From: Bordetella genomosp. 9 | GTDB lineage: Bacteria; Pseudomonadota; Gammaproteobacteria; Burkholderiales; Burkholderiaceae_B | Direction of reading: 5' to 3' | Assembly: GCF_002261425.1 (NCBI RefSeq) | Contig: NZ_NEVJ01000003.1 | Span: 620,001-684,000 of the forward strand | DNA length: 64,000 bases | Shown here: piece after piece, positions 16,781 to 24,984 of the stretch | Layout of the letters: the number at the start of each line of letters is the position of its first letter | How positions within the stretch are numbered: the first letter of the stretch is position 1 | Program-made: the position numbers and the translations under genes | The notes under the pieces: model-generated | What the model was told of the DNA's origin: nothing | What the model saw: only the letters and a program-made list of their open reading frames with translations | The model's database searches: none

Positions 16781-17497
16781 TCAGGAACGGATCTTGGCCA
16801 GGAGGGCCTGGATGTCCGCCCTTCTGCCGTCGTCCGCCACTTCGCGGCCGGGCCGGGGCGGCGCCTTCAGCGCCTTTTCCAGGTACGGAATCGCCTCGGA
16901 CTTGCGATTGCGGTAGACGAGGTAGTCGGCATAGAAGTAGTTCGGATCGATGCCGTCCGGATTGATCGTCAGGGCCTGCTGCAGCAGCGCCTCGGCCTTT
17001 TTGTTGTCGCCGAAGCCGATGGGCCAACCGGGCACCTTGTAGTACAGGACGCCCAGGCTGTTGAGCGCCGAGCCTTCCAGCGCCTTGCTGTTGATCTGGA
17101 TCGCCGCCTCGTAGTCGGCCTTGGCCTGCTTGGCCAGGTCCAGGGCCCCCAGTCCGCCCTTCGCGCCGGCCCAGGAGCTCGTGATGATGCCTTCCCAGAT
17201 CAGCGGCTCGGCGCGGCCGTTGTAACGAGCGGTCAGCGTATGGGCCTGCTTGGACAGCGCCTCGAACTTCGCGGCGCGCTGGTCCTCCGGCGTCTTGTAC
17301 TGGATGACCGCCCATTCGGTCTGCAGGGCATGGATGCCCTGGTCCAGGTCCGCGGGCTCGGCGTGGGCCCGGGCCGAAATGCCCAGCGCCAGGGCGGCGG
17401 CCGTCAGCAGCGCGGCCGCCCAGCCGGCCAGGCGCGCCAGACGGTGCTGCCCGTGGCGCTCCGCGTGGCGCGCCGCGAAGGTGGAAACTCGATTCAT
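16781..17497 (-). CDS. Exported TPR-like protein, last gene of the thermostable-hemolysin cluster
   Basis: A 238-residue protein. It starts at 17497 with an ATG overlapping the SDR stop (ATGA). A hydrophobic segment at about 25-45 (AGWAAALLTAAALALGISA) ending ARAHAEPAD looks like a Sec signal peptide. The mature part is helical, with TPR-like segments such as AKQAKADYEAAIQINSKALE, NSLGVLYYKVPGW and NPNYFYADYL-type repeats (actual DPNYFYADYLVYRNRKSEA), then AIPYLEKALKAPPRP. It is probably a periplasmic scaffold or carrier protein. It is translationally coupled to four biosynthesis-like genes, so it likely serves their product. The precise function is unknown. Confidence 0.8.
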   Translation of the reverse strand: MNRVSTFAARHAERHGQHRLARLAGWAAALLTAAALALGISARAHAEPADLDQGIHALQTEWAVIQYKTPEDQRAAKFEALSKQAHTLTARYNGRAEPLIWEGIITSSWAGAKGGLGALDLAKQAKADYEAAIQINSKALEGSALNSLGVLYYKVPGWPIGFGDNKKAEALLQQALTINPDGIDPNYFYADYLVYRNRKSEAIPYLEKALKAPPRPGREVADDGRRADIQALLAKIRS

Positions 17498-18309
17498 GAA
17501 GATGCTCCAGGGGGTAAGGCGGACGGTTTCAGGGCGCGCCTGTGCTTGGTAAACGCCCCATCCATCCATTTCGGGAAAAGTCCGTTCAGGCGCACGGCCA
17601 GCGCTTCGACGGCGCCGACGAAGCGTTGCGGCGATTCGTCGCGCAGCATGCGCATCAGGTCGCGCGCCACCGCGTCCGGCGAGTCGCTGCGCGAGCCGGT
17701 CGCCTGGTTGAAAGCCAGCACTTCCGGCGCATTGAACGAAGTCGCGATCGCGCGCGGCGCGTAGTACTGGACGCGCACCTGCGTGTCCGCGAGCTCGCGG
17801 CGCAGCGATTCGGTATAGACGCGCAGGGCCGCCTTGCTGGCGCCGTAGGCGGAAAACCCGGGTATGCCCAGGCTGCCCAGCGTCGAGCCTATGTTGACGA
17901 TCTGCGCGCGCTTGCACGCCAGCAGTTGCGGCAGCATGCCCGCGATCAGCAGCATGGGGGCGACGATGTTGGTGTCGACCACGCGTTGCGCGTCTTCCGG
18001 CCGCAGGTCCTGGGCGCGGCCGAAGGCCGGCGCGGCGGCGTTGTTGATGAGCATGTTGGCCTCGCGGGCCGCCGCCGCGTCGATCAGGGCGGCACGGCCG
18101 TGTTCGGTCGTGATGTCCACCACCAGCGCGTCGACGCGCCATCGATCGAAAGAGCCGGTGGCCAGCGCATGCGCCAGCGCGAGCAGCGGCTCGGCCGTGC
18201 GGCCGACCAGCAGCACGCGCGCGCCGTCGTCCAGCAGGCGGCGCGCGATCGCGCTGCCCAGGCCGCCGGCGGCGCCGGTCAGCACCACGGATGCTTCGCC
18301 GGGCTTCAT
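17494..18309 (-). CDS. Short-chain dehydrogenase/reductase (SDR)
   Basis: A 271-residue classical SDR. It has the NAD(P) loop LTGAAGGLGSAIARRL near residue 10, the NNAA motif (ANMLINNAAAPAFG), catalytic Ser in NIGSTLGS, and the YxxxK motif in SAYGASKAALRVYTESL. The Arg after the second strand (VGRT) suggests NADPH preference. The start overlaps the preceding stop (ATGA), as does the next gene's start, so the cluster is read as one coupled operon. In context it probably reduces a carbonyl in the product made by the ligase and the diiron enzyme; its substrate is unknown. Confidence 0.9.
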   Translation of the reverse strand: MKPGEASVVLTGAAGGLGSAIARRLLDDGARVLLVGRTAEPLLALAHALATGSFDRWRVDALVVDITTEHGRAALIDAAAAREANMLINNAAAPAFGRAQDLRPEDAQRVVDTNIVAPMLLIAGMLPQLLACKRAQIVNIGSTLGSLGIPGFSAYGASKAALRVYTESLRRELADTQVRVQYYAPRAIATSFNAPEVLAFNQATGSRSDSPDAVARDLMRMLRDESPQRFVGAVEALAVRLNGLFPKWMDGAFTKHRRALKPSALPPGASS

Positions 18310-18977
18310 TGCGCGGCCTCCATAACCGGGACACGCGGCAGGCCGCGGAAGATGGCGCCGTAAAGCCGATAAAACATGTGGGCGGCGTGCAGCACGGCCG
18401 CCTGGTCGCCGGCATCGTCCAGGCGATCCATCAGGTCGGCGAAGTGGCGCGTATGTTCCTGGTCCAGCGTGCCATGCGAACGCAGATAGCTGAAGGCGGC
18501 CGGCGGCAGGGCCAGCGTCTGCTGGATGCGGTCGGCGGCGTTCAGGGCGAGCGCCACGCTGGTGCCTTCCAGCACGTGCACCATGCCGAAGAATCCCACC
18601 GGGTTGTTGCGCGCGATGGTGTCGTAGGCGTAGGCCACCATGACTTCGGTATCCGGACCGGGGCCCGCGCGGCGTACCGCGTCGGCATCCTGGCCCAGCG
18701 CGCGCAGGTCGTTCAGGATCCATTCGTCATGGCCCGTTTCTTCTTCGATGTATTCGTCCAGGGCGTCGTGCATCCAGGCCAGGCGGTCCGGCATCCGGGC
18801 CCGGCAGGCGTGCATCAGGGGCACCGTGTGGCGTACATGGTGATAGGCCTCGCGCAGGAAGGCGACGTAGGACGGCAGCGCGACCTGGCCGCGCAGGCAG
18901 TCCTGGATGATCGGGGTCTGCACCAGCGATGCGCGGCTTGCCTGGGTGTCGGCGACCAGCGTTTCGAAAAAGGACAT
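18306..18977 (-). CDS. Haem-oxygenase-fold diiron (TenA/UndA-like) iron-containing redox enzyme
   Basis: A 223-residue all-helical protein of the iron-containing redox enzyme group (HDO fold). Candidate metal ligands are E43 and H46/H47 (LREAYHHVRH), E80 and H83 (EEETGHDEW, the ExxH pattern seen in UndA-type enzymes), E137 (HVLEGTS) and D172/H175/H178 (DQEHTRHF). Relatives include the UndA decarboxylase and the N-oxygenase domain of SznF, which use O2 on amino acids or fatty acids. It follows the ligase by 6 bp. In context it probably oxidises an activated acid or amino acid; the reaction is not known. Confidence 0.8.
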   Translation of the reverse strand: MSFFETLVADTQASRASLVQTPIIQDCLRGQVALPSYVAFLREAYHHVRHTVPLMHACRARMPDRLAWMHDALDEYIEEETGHDEWILNDLRALGQDADAVRRAGPGPDTEVMVAYAYDTIARNNPVGFFGMVHVLEGTSVALALNAADRIQQTLALPPAAFSYLRSHGTLDQEHTRHFADLMDRLDDAGDQAAVLHAAHMFYRLYGAIFRGLPRVPVMEAAQ

Positions 18978-18983
18978 GATGGA

Positions 18984-20465
18984 TCAGGGCGAAGGGGGGA
19001 AATGGGTGCTGAGGAAAATATCGCCGTGCCGCGCCGCGATCGCCTCGCGCCGCGGACGGCCGTTGGGCGTCGCCATGCCAGCGGCGGCGGTGAACTCGGC
19101 GCGGGCGCGTACCCACACGCCGATGCGGGCGTAATCGGGCAGGCGCTGGTTGGCGCGTTCGACGCCGGCCTGGATGGTCTCGTCATCGGCGCCCGGCAGC
19201 GGCCAGACCACGGCGCCCAGGGCCGACTGCCCTTCTCCCAGGACCACGGCCTGGGCGATCCCGGCCTGGCTGGCCAGATGCAGCTCCACCCATTCCGGCG
19301 ACACATTGCGGCCGAAGCCGGTGATCAGGACGTTCTTCTTGCGGCCGCTGACGTGCAGGTAACCGTCGGCGTCGATATGGCCCAGATCGCCGGTGGGCAT
19401 CCATGCGTCCGACCAGGGCGCGTGGCCCAGATAGCCCAGGGCATGCGTACCCCCGACCTCGATCTCGCCGTCGGCGGCGACGCGCAGGCGCGCATGCGGC
19501 AGCGGCCGTCCGGCCGATCCCGCGCGGTCGGCGCCGGGCAGGTTCAGGGTCTGCACCGAACAGGCCTCCGACAGGCCATAGCCTTCGTAGGCGGGCAGGC
19601 CCACGGCGCGCGCTTGCGCCAGCAGTTCCGCGCCCACCGCGGCGCCGCCCACGGCCATGAAACGCAGGCTCGCCGGCGCCGGCGCCTGCGTCGCGCGCAG
19701 CCAGCCCGCGTAGGCCCGCAGCATCTGCGGCAGCACGATGACGCTCTGCGCGCCGCTGTCGCGCAGCGCATTGTGGAAGGCGTCCGGGTCGAAGCCCGAC
19801 GAACCCTTCATGCCGACCTCGCCCAAGGCTCGCACGGCGATCGCGGCGCCCTGCATCAGCGGCGCGTAGACGCCGGCGATGTTCTCCAGCAGGATGGGGA
19901 GCGGCAGCGCGATCAGATGGCAGCGTATGCCCAGGAACTCGGTGGCCCGGACCAGGCTGGCCGCGACGTCCAGCATGTTGCGCGCCGCCAGGCACACGCC
20001 CTTGGGCGTGCCCGTCGATCCGGACGTAAAGGTGATTTTCGCGGTGCCCGCATGCAGCGCGACCTGCGGGATGTCGCGCCGATACAGGTCCAGCGCCGGC
20101 GACAAGGCTTGCGGGTCGCCCAGCGCCAGGCTGGCCAGCGCGGGCCGCATTGCAACGCCAGCCACCACCGCGCCAACGCCCGCGGCGGCCAGGGTGGCGG
20201 CGATCTGCTCCGGCGTGAAGAACAAGGGCACCGGCAGATGCACGACGCCGGCGCGCATGCAGGCCAGGTCGTGCACGATCCACTCGGCGCCGTTGTCCAT
20301 CAGCGACGCCACGGCGCCCACGCCGGTCGCCGCCAAGGCGTCGGCCAATGACGCGACACGGCGATTCAAGGCGGCATAGCAGACCGGCCCCTCCGGCGTT
20401 TCGAGCGCCGTCATGGACGCGCGGCCCGGCTCGCGCAATAGTTCGAGAAACTCCAGCGCGCTCAT
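18984..20465 (-). CDS. AMP-dependent acyl ligase (ANL superfamily)
   Basis: A 493-residue ANL adenylating enzyme. It has the phosphate loop TFTSGSTGTPKGVCLA, the A5 motif YEGYGLSEAC, the ATP-ribose Asp in PTGDLGHIDADGYL and the hinge GRKKNVLITGFGRNVSPEWV. The C-terminal A10 segment reads ATPNGRPRREAI, so the usual catalytic Lys of NGK is Arg. This oddity could slow adenylation, although related cluster ligases may share it. The ATG at 20465 overlaps the thermostable-hemolysin stop; the open frame upstream to 20666 is discarded. It probably activates a fatty or aromatic acid for the cluster's product. Confidence 0.88.
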   Translation of the reverse strand: MSALEFLELLREPGRASMTALETPEGPVCYAALNRRVASLADALAATGVGAVASLMDNGAEWIVHDLACMRAGVVHLPVPLFFTPEQIAATLAAAGVGAVVAGVAMRPALASLALGDPQALSPALDLYRRDIPQVALHAGTAKITFTSGSTGTPKGVCLAARNMLDVAASLVRATEFLGIRCHLIALPLPILLENIAGVYAPLMQGAAIAVRALGEVGMKGSSGFDPDAFHNALRDSGAQSVIVLPQMLRAYAGWLRATQAPAPASLRFMAVGGAAVGAELLAQARAVGLPAYEGYGLSEACSVQTLNLPGADRAGSAGRPLPHARLRVAADGEIEVGGTHALGYLGHAPWSDAWMPTGDLGHIDADGYLHVSGRKKNVLITGFGRNVSPEWVELHLASQAGIAQAVVLGEGQSALGAVVWPLPGADDETIQAGVERANQRLPDYARIGVWVRARAEFTAAAGMATPNGRPRREAIAARHGDIFLSTHFPPSP

Positions 20466-21103
20466 GCGGGCTGCTCCCCGAATCGTTGCAGGATGGTGCG
20501 CAGATGGCCGGCGAAGACTTCGGGACCGTGGGCGTAGTAGTCGCCCCAGTCCTGGCGCTCCGTTTCGTCCAGGCGCGCCGCGCTGGCGATGCCCAAGGAT
20601 CGATGCGCCAGACCCATGCGGGCGAACAGATGGTGCAGCTCCGCCGTCAGCGTGCTGACCGCCCATTCATACCCCTGCCGATGCAGATGGTCCGCGAGCA
20701 AGGGGACCAGCCGGCGGCCCGCGCCCGGGCGCATGGCGGCGAAATGCCCGACTTCGACGATGCGCCCGCGGCTGACCGGCACGCCGTCCCGGCGGATGTA
20801 TTTTTCGACGGGGGCGGACAGGTAGCGCTCCAGGAACAAGGCCTGGCTGGCCGGACGGTAGCCCGCGGCGGCCAGGATCTGGCCGTCGGCCTGCAGGCTG
20901 ACCAGGACCGGCAGCCACTCCTTCAGCTGCGCGCCATAGCGCTGGCGATAGCGTTGCGCGATATACGATTCGACCTGGTGGCGCACGGGATCGTGCTCAG
21001 GATGCACTTGCAGCAGGGGCTGATGCCCGCTTTCCCCTGCCGGCCAAGGTATCGAGGACACCGGTCCCCTGGGCTGCGGCATCAATAATTCCAGACAATG
21101 CAT
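20462..21103 (-). CDS. Thermostable-hemolysin family protein (GNAT/autoinducer-synthase-like)
   Basis: A 213-residue member of what I recognise as the thermostable hemolysin family (Pfam T_hemolysin). Typical features are the early HDPVRHQVESYIAQRYRQRY, AAGYRPASQALFLERYL, the core GRIVEVGHFAAMRPGAGRRL and the late STLTAELHHLFARMGL. The family name comes from a Vibrio delta-hemolysin, but the order of elements resembles N-acyltransferases of the GNAT/LuxI type, so an acyl-transfer role is my inference. No signal peptide is visible, which argues against a secreted toxin. It is the first gene of the coupled cluster; an ATTAA direct repeat for the divergent response regulator lies upstream. Confidence 0.75.
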   Translation of the reverse strand: MHCLELLMPQPRGPVSSIPWPAGESGHQPLLQVHPEHDPVRHQVESYIAQRYRQRYGAQLKEWLPVLVSLQADGQILAAAGYRPASQALFLERYLSAPVEKYIRRDGVPVSRGRIVEVGHFAAMRPGAGRRLVPLLADHLHRQGYEWAVSTLTAELHHLFARMGLAHRSLGIASAARLDETERQDWGDYYAHGPEVFAGHLRTILQRFGEQPA

Positions 21104-21145
21104 GTTTGGTTTCCAATGCGATGCGGCGCAGCATAGGACCCCAAC

Positions 21146-21162
21146 ATTAATCGGAAATTAAC
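21146..21162. promoter_or_regulatory. PmrA/QseB-type direct repeat between cluster and two-component genes
   Basis: ATTAAT-CGGAA-ATTAAC, read on the minus strand as GTTAAT-N5-ATTAAT, is a direct repeat with an 11-bp period. This is the geometry of PmrA/QseB-class boxes (YTTAAK-N5-YTTAAK). It lies 43 bp upstream of the hemolysin-family start and 48 bp upstream of the response-regulator start, so it could serve both directions. Confidence 0.6.
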
Positions 21163-21209
21163 GGCCCGCCGGTGCTAAGCTGGGCCGCGTTGCGGTGCAA
21201 GGAACATGA

Positions 21210-21881
21210 ATGAGAATCCTCATCATCGAAGATGACCCCCTCCTCGGTGACGGCGTAAAAAAGGGCCTGGGGTTGTTGGGCTACGCGGTCGACTGGTTTA
21301 CCAGCGGCAAGGATGCGGACCACGCCCTGCAATTCGTCAAGTACGACGCGGTGGTGCTGGATCTGGGCCTGCCCGGCGAAGACGGCATGGCCCTGCTGAC
21401 ACGCTGGCGCCGTGCCGGACACAGCCTGCCCATCATCGTGCTGACGGCGCGCGACGCCATCGAAAGCCGTATCGGCGGCCTGGACGCGGGCGCCGACGAC
21501 TACCTGCTCAAGCCGATCGCGCTGGACGAACTGGCGGCGCGGCTGCGCGCGGTGACGCGCCGCGGCGCGGGCAAGCCCGAACCGGTCTGGCGGCATGGCG
21601 ACCTGGAATACCACCCGGCATCGCACGAGGTGTATTGGCAAGGACGCCGGATCGATCTGTCGTCGCGCGAAGCCTTGCTGCTGGAATTGTTCCTGACGCA
21701 TCCGAATCGCGTGCTGACCCGCGACTTCATCCGCGAAAAACTCTACGACTGGGACGCCGACGTCGAAAGCAATGCGCTGGACGTCTATGTCCACCACGTC
21801 CGCAAGAAAATCCATCCCAAGATCATCCGCACGCTGCGCGGGTCGGGATACGCGCTGGGCCAGGTGGAAGTCCAGCCATGA
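21210..21881 (+). CDS. OmpR-family response regulator (QseB/PmrA-like)
   Basis: A 223-residue response regulator. The receiver has acidic residues in LIIEDDPLLG, the phospho-acceptor Asp in AVVLDLGLPGEDGM and Lys in DDYLLKPIALDELAAR. The C-terminal winged helix includes LSSREALLLELFLTHPNRVL and NALDVYVHHVRKKI. Start at the ATG with AAGGA upstream. Its stop overlaps the kinase start (ATGA). It is divergent from the hemolysin-family cluster, with a matching direct repeat in between, which makes the cluster its prime candidate target. Confidence 0.92.
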   Translation: MRILIIEDDPLLGDGVKKGLGLLGYAVDWFTSGKDADHALQFVKYDAVVLDLGLPGEDGMALLTRWRRAGHSLPIIVLTARDAIESRIGGLDAGADDYLLKPIALDELAARLRAVTRRGAGKPEPVWRHGDLEYHPASHEVYWQGRRIDLSSREALLLELFLTHPNRVLTRDFIREKLYDWDADVESNALDVYVHHVRKKIHPKIIRTLRGSGYALGQVEVQP

Positions 21882-23236
21882 CGCTGCAGCAGAGACTGAT
21901 CGTCGCCGTATTGCTGGCCGCGCCGCTGGCCTGGGTGCTGACCGTGGCCGCCACCTACTGGCGGGCGGAACACGAGATCAACGAGCTGTACGACACCGAC
22001 ATGCTGCGCCTGGCGCAGCAGACGCTGGCGGTGGCGCGCCTGCTGCCCGCGGACGCGGCACTGCCGGCCGATCCCTTGCAGACCAGGCTGCCCGACGACC
22101 TGGGCGACGCCGGGCTGCGCGATTGGGCCGTGGCGATCTGGCGCGATGCCGGCGAGCCGCTGTCGCTGGATCCGGAGGCCCGGCAGTTCGACCGCCACGG
22201 GACGGCGGAAGGTTTCTTCGAAAGCCGCATCGACGATACGCCGTGGCGGCTGTTCTATCTGAACGACCCGGCGTCCGGCACTCGCGTGGCGGTGGGCCAG
22301 CGCAAGGGGGAGCGCGACGAACTGGCTGTGGCCTACCTGACCAGCCAGGCCCTGCCCTGGCTGTTGAGCCTGCCGGTGCTCATCGGCCTGCTCGTGTACG
22401 CGGTGCGGCGCGCCATACGGCCGGTGCGCGAGCTGTCCGGGCGCCTGGAACGGCGCGCTCCCGATGACGATACGCCGCTGCCCCTGGACGATACGCCGGC
22501 GGAGCTGCGCGTCCTGGTGCAGGCCATGAACGGCCTGCTGGCGCGCGTCTCCACGCTCATCGACCAGGAACGCCGGCTGACGGCGGACGCCGCGCACGAG
22601 CTGCGCACGCCGCTGGCCGCGCTGCGCGCGCAGTGGGACGTGGCGCGGCGCACCGACGATCCCGCCCAACGGCGCGAGGTGCAGGCCAGCGTCACCCGCG
22701 GGCTGGAACGGCTGGACCGGCTGGTCGCCCAGCTGCTCACCATGGCGCGGCTGGACAGCAACCGGCACGTGGGCTTCGGCGCGGCCATCGACTGGCGCTG
22801 CGTCGCCGAACAGGCGGTCGGCGATTGCCTGTGGATCGCCAACCGCCGCGACGTCGACATCGACGTGGAATGGCCCGCGGACGGCCAGGCGCCGCTGCCC
22901 ATCGCCGGCGATTCCGACGCGCTGGTCATCATGCTGCGCAACGTCCTGGACAATGCCGTGCGCTACGGCCCCCGGCATTCACGGGTGCGCGTGACGTTCA
23001 CCGCGTCGCGCATCCTGGTCGACGACCAGGGGCCGGGCATCCCGCCCGACCTGTTGCCGCGCATCGGCAACCGTTTCCTGCGCGCGGCGGGCAACGAGGA
23101 ATCGGGCAGCGGCCTGGGCGTGTCCATCGTCCGCCGCATCGCCCAGAACCACGGACTGGCGCTGCGCTTCGAGATGCGCGGCGCCGACAGCGATCTGGGG
23201 CCGGGCTTGCGCCTCACGATACTGCGGGGCAGTTGA
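21878..23236 (+). CDS. Sensor histidine kinase (QseC/TctE-like)
   Basis: A 452-residue membrane kinase. Two helices (IVAVLLAAPLAWVLTVAATY near residue 10 and LPWLLSLPVLIGLLVYAVRR near 165) flank a periplasmic sensor of about 130 residues. HAMP-like and HisKA segments follow, with the phospho-His in AAHELRTPLAALRAQW, then an ATPase domain with NVLDNAVRYGP, DDQGPGIP and GSGLGVSIVRRIAQNHG. The ATG at 21878 overlaps the response-regulator stop, indicating coupling. The signal is unknown; PmrB/QseC relatives respond to metals or envelope signals. Confidence 0.92.
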   Translation: MTLQQRLIVAVLLAAPLAWVLTVAATYWRAEHEINELYDTDMLRLAQQTLAVARLLPADAALPADPLQTRLPDDLGDAGLRDWAVAIWRDAGEPLSLDPEARQFDRHGTAEGFFESRIDDTPWRLFYLNDPASGTRVAVGQRKGERDELAVAYLTSQALPWLLSLPVLIGLLVYAVRRAIRPVRELSGRLERRAPDDDTPLPLDDTPAELRVLVQAMNGLLARVSTLIDQERRLTADAAHELRTPLAALRAQWDVARRTDDPAQRREVQASVTRGLERLDRLVAQLLTMARLDSNRHVGFGAAIDWRCVAEQAVGDCLWIANRRDVDIDVEWPADGQAPLPIAGDSDALVIMLRNVLDNAVRYGPRHSRVRVTFTASRILVDDQGPGIPPDLLPRIGNRFLRAAGNEESGSGLGVSIVRRIAQNHGLALRFEMRGADSDLGPGLRLTILRGS

Positions 23237-23286
23237 ACCCGGCCAGAACGTCACGAGCGCCCCTACCCCGGCACATCGCGCAACGC

Positions 23287-23300
23287 TTGACCCATGTCAA
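23287..23300 (+). promoter_or_regulatory. FNR/ANR-type box upstream of the BON gene
   Basis: TTGACCCATGTCAA matches the FNR dyad except for one base in each half. A TATGAA -10-like element lies at 23326-23331, giving near class II spacing and a predicted start around 23337. This supports an ATG at 23379 rather than 23331 for the next gene. Confidence 0.6.
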
Positions 23301-23378
23301 CGCGGGGACGCCTCCACGGCGCGAGTATGAATGCAGGGTTTCGACCGAAACCCTTACGTTCCTACTGTGGAGCACACC

Positions 23379-24059
23379 ATGGACCAGGACCGCAAGGCGC
23401 GCGACGACGAGTTGCGCCAGCACGTGATCGACGCGATGGCGGCCGACCCCGCGGTGGACGCCGCGCACGTCGGCGTCAGCGCGCGGGACGGCATCGTCAC
23501 GCTGTCCGGCGCCGTCGCGAACTACACGGAAAAATTCGACATCGAGCGCATCGTGCGCAAGGTGCGCGGCGTGCATGGCATCGCCCAGGAAATCGCCGTC
23601 CGCCATGCGGCGGACAAGCAGTTGGACGACGACCAGATCGCCGAACGCGCGCTATCCATCATCAAATGGAGCGCCGGCATCCCCGAAGACAATATCCAGG
23701 TGACGGTGCAGCACGGCTGGGTCACGCTCGACGGCCAGGTGCCATGGCACTTCCAGCGCATGGCCGCGGAAATGGCCGTGCGCAAGCTGTCCGGCGTGAC
23801 GGGCATCACCAACCATATCGAGCTGCAGCGCCGCATACGCCCGGACAACGTGCAGCACGTCATCGAAGCCGCGCTGCGCCGCGATGCCGAAGTCGAGGCC
23901 GCGGGCATCCACGTCACCCTGCGCGGCGACACGGCCGTGCTGGAAGGACACGTATCGACCTGGCACGAGAAGTCCGCCGCCGAGCGCGCATGCTGGTCGG
24001 TGCCGGGCATACAAGGCGTGGAAAACAATCTGGTCATCCGCGCCCATCCCGAAGTTTGA
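23379..24059 (+). CDS. BON-domain protein with three BON repeats
   Basis: A 226-residue protein with three BON domains and no signal peptide or membrane helix. The repeats are recognisable by HVGVSARDGIVTLSGAVANY, then IQVTVQHGWVTLDGQVPW and IHVTLRGDTAVLEGHVSTWH, each the G-x-V-x-L-x-G-x-V core; linking segments read GVHGIAQEIAV, GVTGITNHIEL and GIQGVENNLV. Such proteins (OsmY-like but cytoplasmic) are often next to Usp genes in low-oxygen or stress regulons; the biochemical role is unclear. An FNR-type box precedes it and a Usp gene follows 59 bp downstream, so the two are likely co-induced. Confidence 0.88.
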   Translation: MDQDRKARDDELRQHVIDAMAADPAVDAAHVGVSARDGIVTLSGAVANYTEKFDIERIVRKVRGVHGIAQEIAVRHAADKQLDDDQIAERALSIIKWSAGIPEDNIQVTVQHGWVTLDGQVPWHFQRMAAEMAVRKLSGVTGITNHIELQRRIRPDNVQHVIEAALRRDAEVEAAGIHVTLRGDTAVLEGHVSTWHEKSAAERACWSVPGIQGVENNLVIRAHPEV

Positions 24060-24070
24060 CGTGCGGGTCC

Positions 24071-24085
24071 GGGTGCCAGGCACCC
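24071..24085 (+). other. Hairpin between BON and usp genes
   Basis: GGGTGCC-A-GGCACCC is a near-perfect dyad, best folded as a 6-bp stem with a CAG loop and followed by TTT. It may partly terminate or stabilise the BON transcript ahead of usp. The T-run is too short for a confident terminator. Confidence 0.45.
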
Positions 24086-24118
24086 TTTGCCCGCGATCAA
24101 TGACAAGCGAGAACCATC

Positions 24119-24955
24119 ATGTTGAAACGCATCGCCCTGCACATCGAAAAAGACCAGGCCTGCGCGGGCCGCACCGCCGCCGCGCTGGCGCTCGCGCAGC
24201 GCTTCGAAGCGGAGCTGCTGGGCATCTACGTCGACTACACGTGGGTGCATTATCCCTACGGCGAAAGCATCATTCCCAGCGCGGCGTACGAGGTCATGCA
24301 GCAGCAGGCCAGGCAGGAGCACGACAGCTGCCACCGGCAGTTCGAGCGTGGCGTGGCCGATCGCGGCGTCCCGGCGCAGTGGCGCTACCCCGGCGGCCGC
24401 CCCGACGAAGTCCTGCCCCTGCACGCCCGTTGCGCGGACCTGCTGGTGCTGAGCCAGGCCCATGAACGCGAGACCGACTCCATCGTCGACCCCTACATGG
24501 TGGAGAACGTCATCATGAACGCCGGCCGGCCGGTGCTGGTGGTGCCCTACGCCGGCGAATACGTCAGCATCGGCAACCGGATCCTGGTGTGCTGGGACGG
24601 CGGGCGCGAAGCGGCGCGCGCCCTCGCGGACGCCGCGCCATTCCTGGCGCGTGCGGAAGAAGTCTGCGTACTGACGCTGGACACCGATTCGGACGCCATG
24701 CGCGACCGCGCCACGGTCCCGGGCGACCTGCAGGCCTGGTTCCGCGCCCAGGGCTACGCCGAGCCCCGGTTACTGACGCGCGAAACCGCCGGGCTGGGCT
24801 ACGGCAACGCCATCCTGAACGCCGCGTCCGACCACAGCTGCGACCTGATCGTCATGGGGCTCTACGGACACAGCCGGATGCGCGAATGGGTGCTGGGCGG
24901 CGCTTCCCGGGACATGCTGGACGCGATGACCGTGCCGGTGCTGTTCTCGCACTGA
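24119..24955 (+). CDS. Universal stress protein, tandem-domain
   Basis: A 278-residue tandem Usp protein. The first domain (about 1-145) begins MLKRIALHIEKDQACAGRTA and ends VLVVPYAGEY but lacks a clear ATP loop. The second (about 150-278) shows RILVCWDGGREAARALADA and the nucleotide signature GLYGHSRMREWVLGGASRDM, ending MTVPVLFSH. It follows the BON gene by 59 bp and is probably in the same FNR-controlled transcript. Such two-domain Usp proteins are common in anaerobic/hypoxic regulons of beta- and gamma-proteobacteria. Confidence 0.9.
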   Translation: MLKRIALHIEKDQACAGRTAAALALAQRFEAELLGIYVDYTWVHYPYGESIIPSAAYEVMQQQARQEHDSCHRQFERGVADRGVPAQWRYPGGRPDEVLPLHARCADLLVLSQAHERETDSIVDPYMVENVIMNAGRPVLVVPYAGEYVSIGNRILVCWDGGREAARALADAAPFLARAEEVCVLTLDTDSDAMRDRATVPGDLQAWFRAQGYAEPRLLTRETAGLGYGNAILNAASDHSCDLIVMGLYGHSRMREWVLGGASRDMLDAMTVPVLFSH

Positions 24956-24984
24956 AACCCGCGGGCCGCGCGGCATCCGCGCGC

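Noticed and set aside
18291..20351. 686-codon plus-strand open frame
   Set aside because: Antisense to the diiron enzyme and AMP ligase genes; no recognisable domain.
20462..21103. Reading the first cluster gene as a secreted hemolysin toxin
   Set aside because: No signal peptide, and the gene is coupled to biosynthetic-type enzymes; the family name alone does not support toxin function.
24087..24100. TTGCCCGCGATCAA as a sixth FNR box before the tandem usp
   Set aside because: Only one good half-site, and it ends 19 bp before the ATG, too close for an activator site at -41.5.
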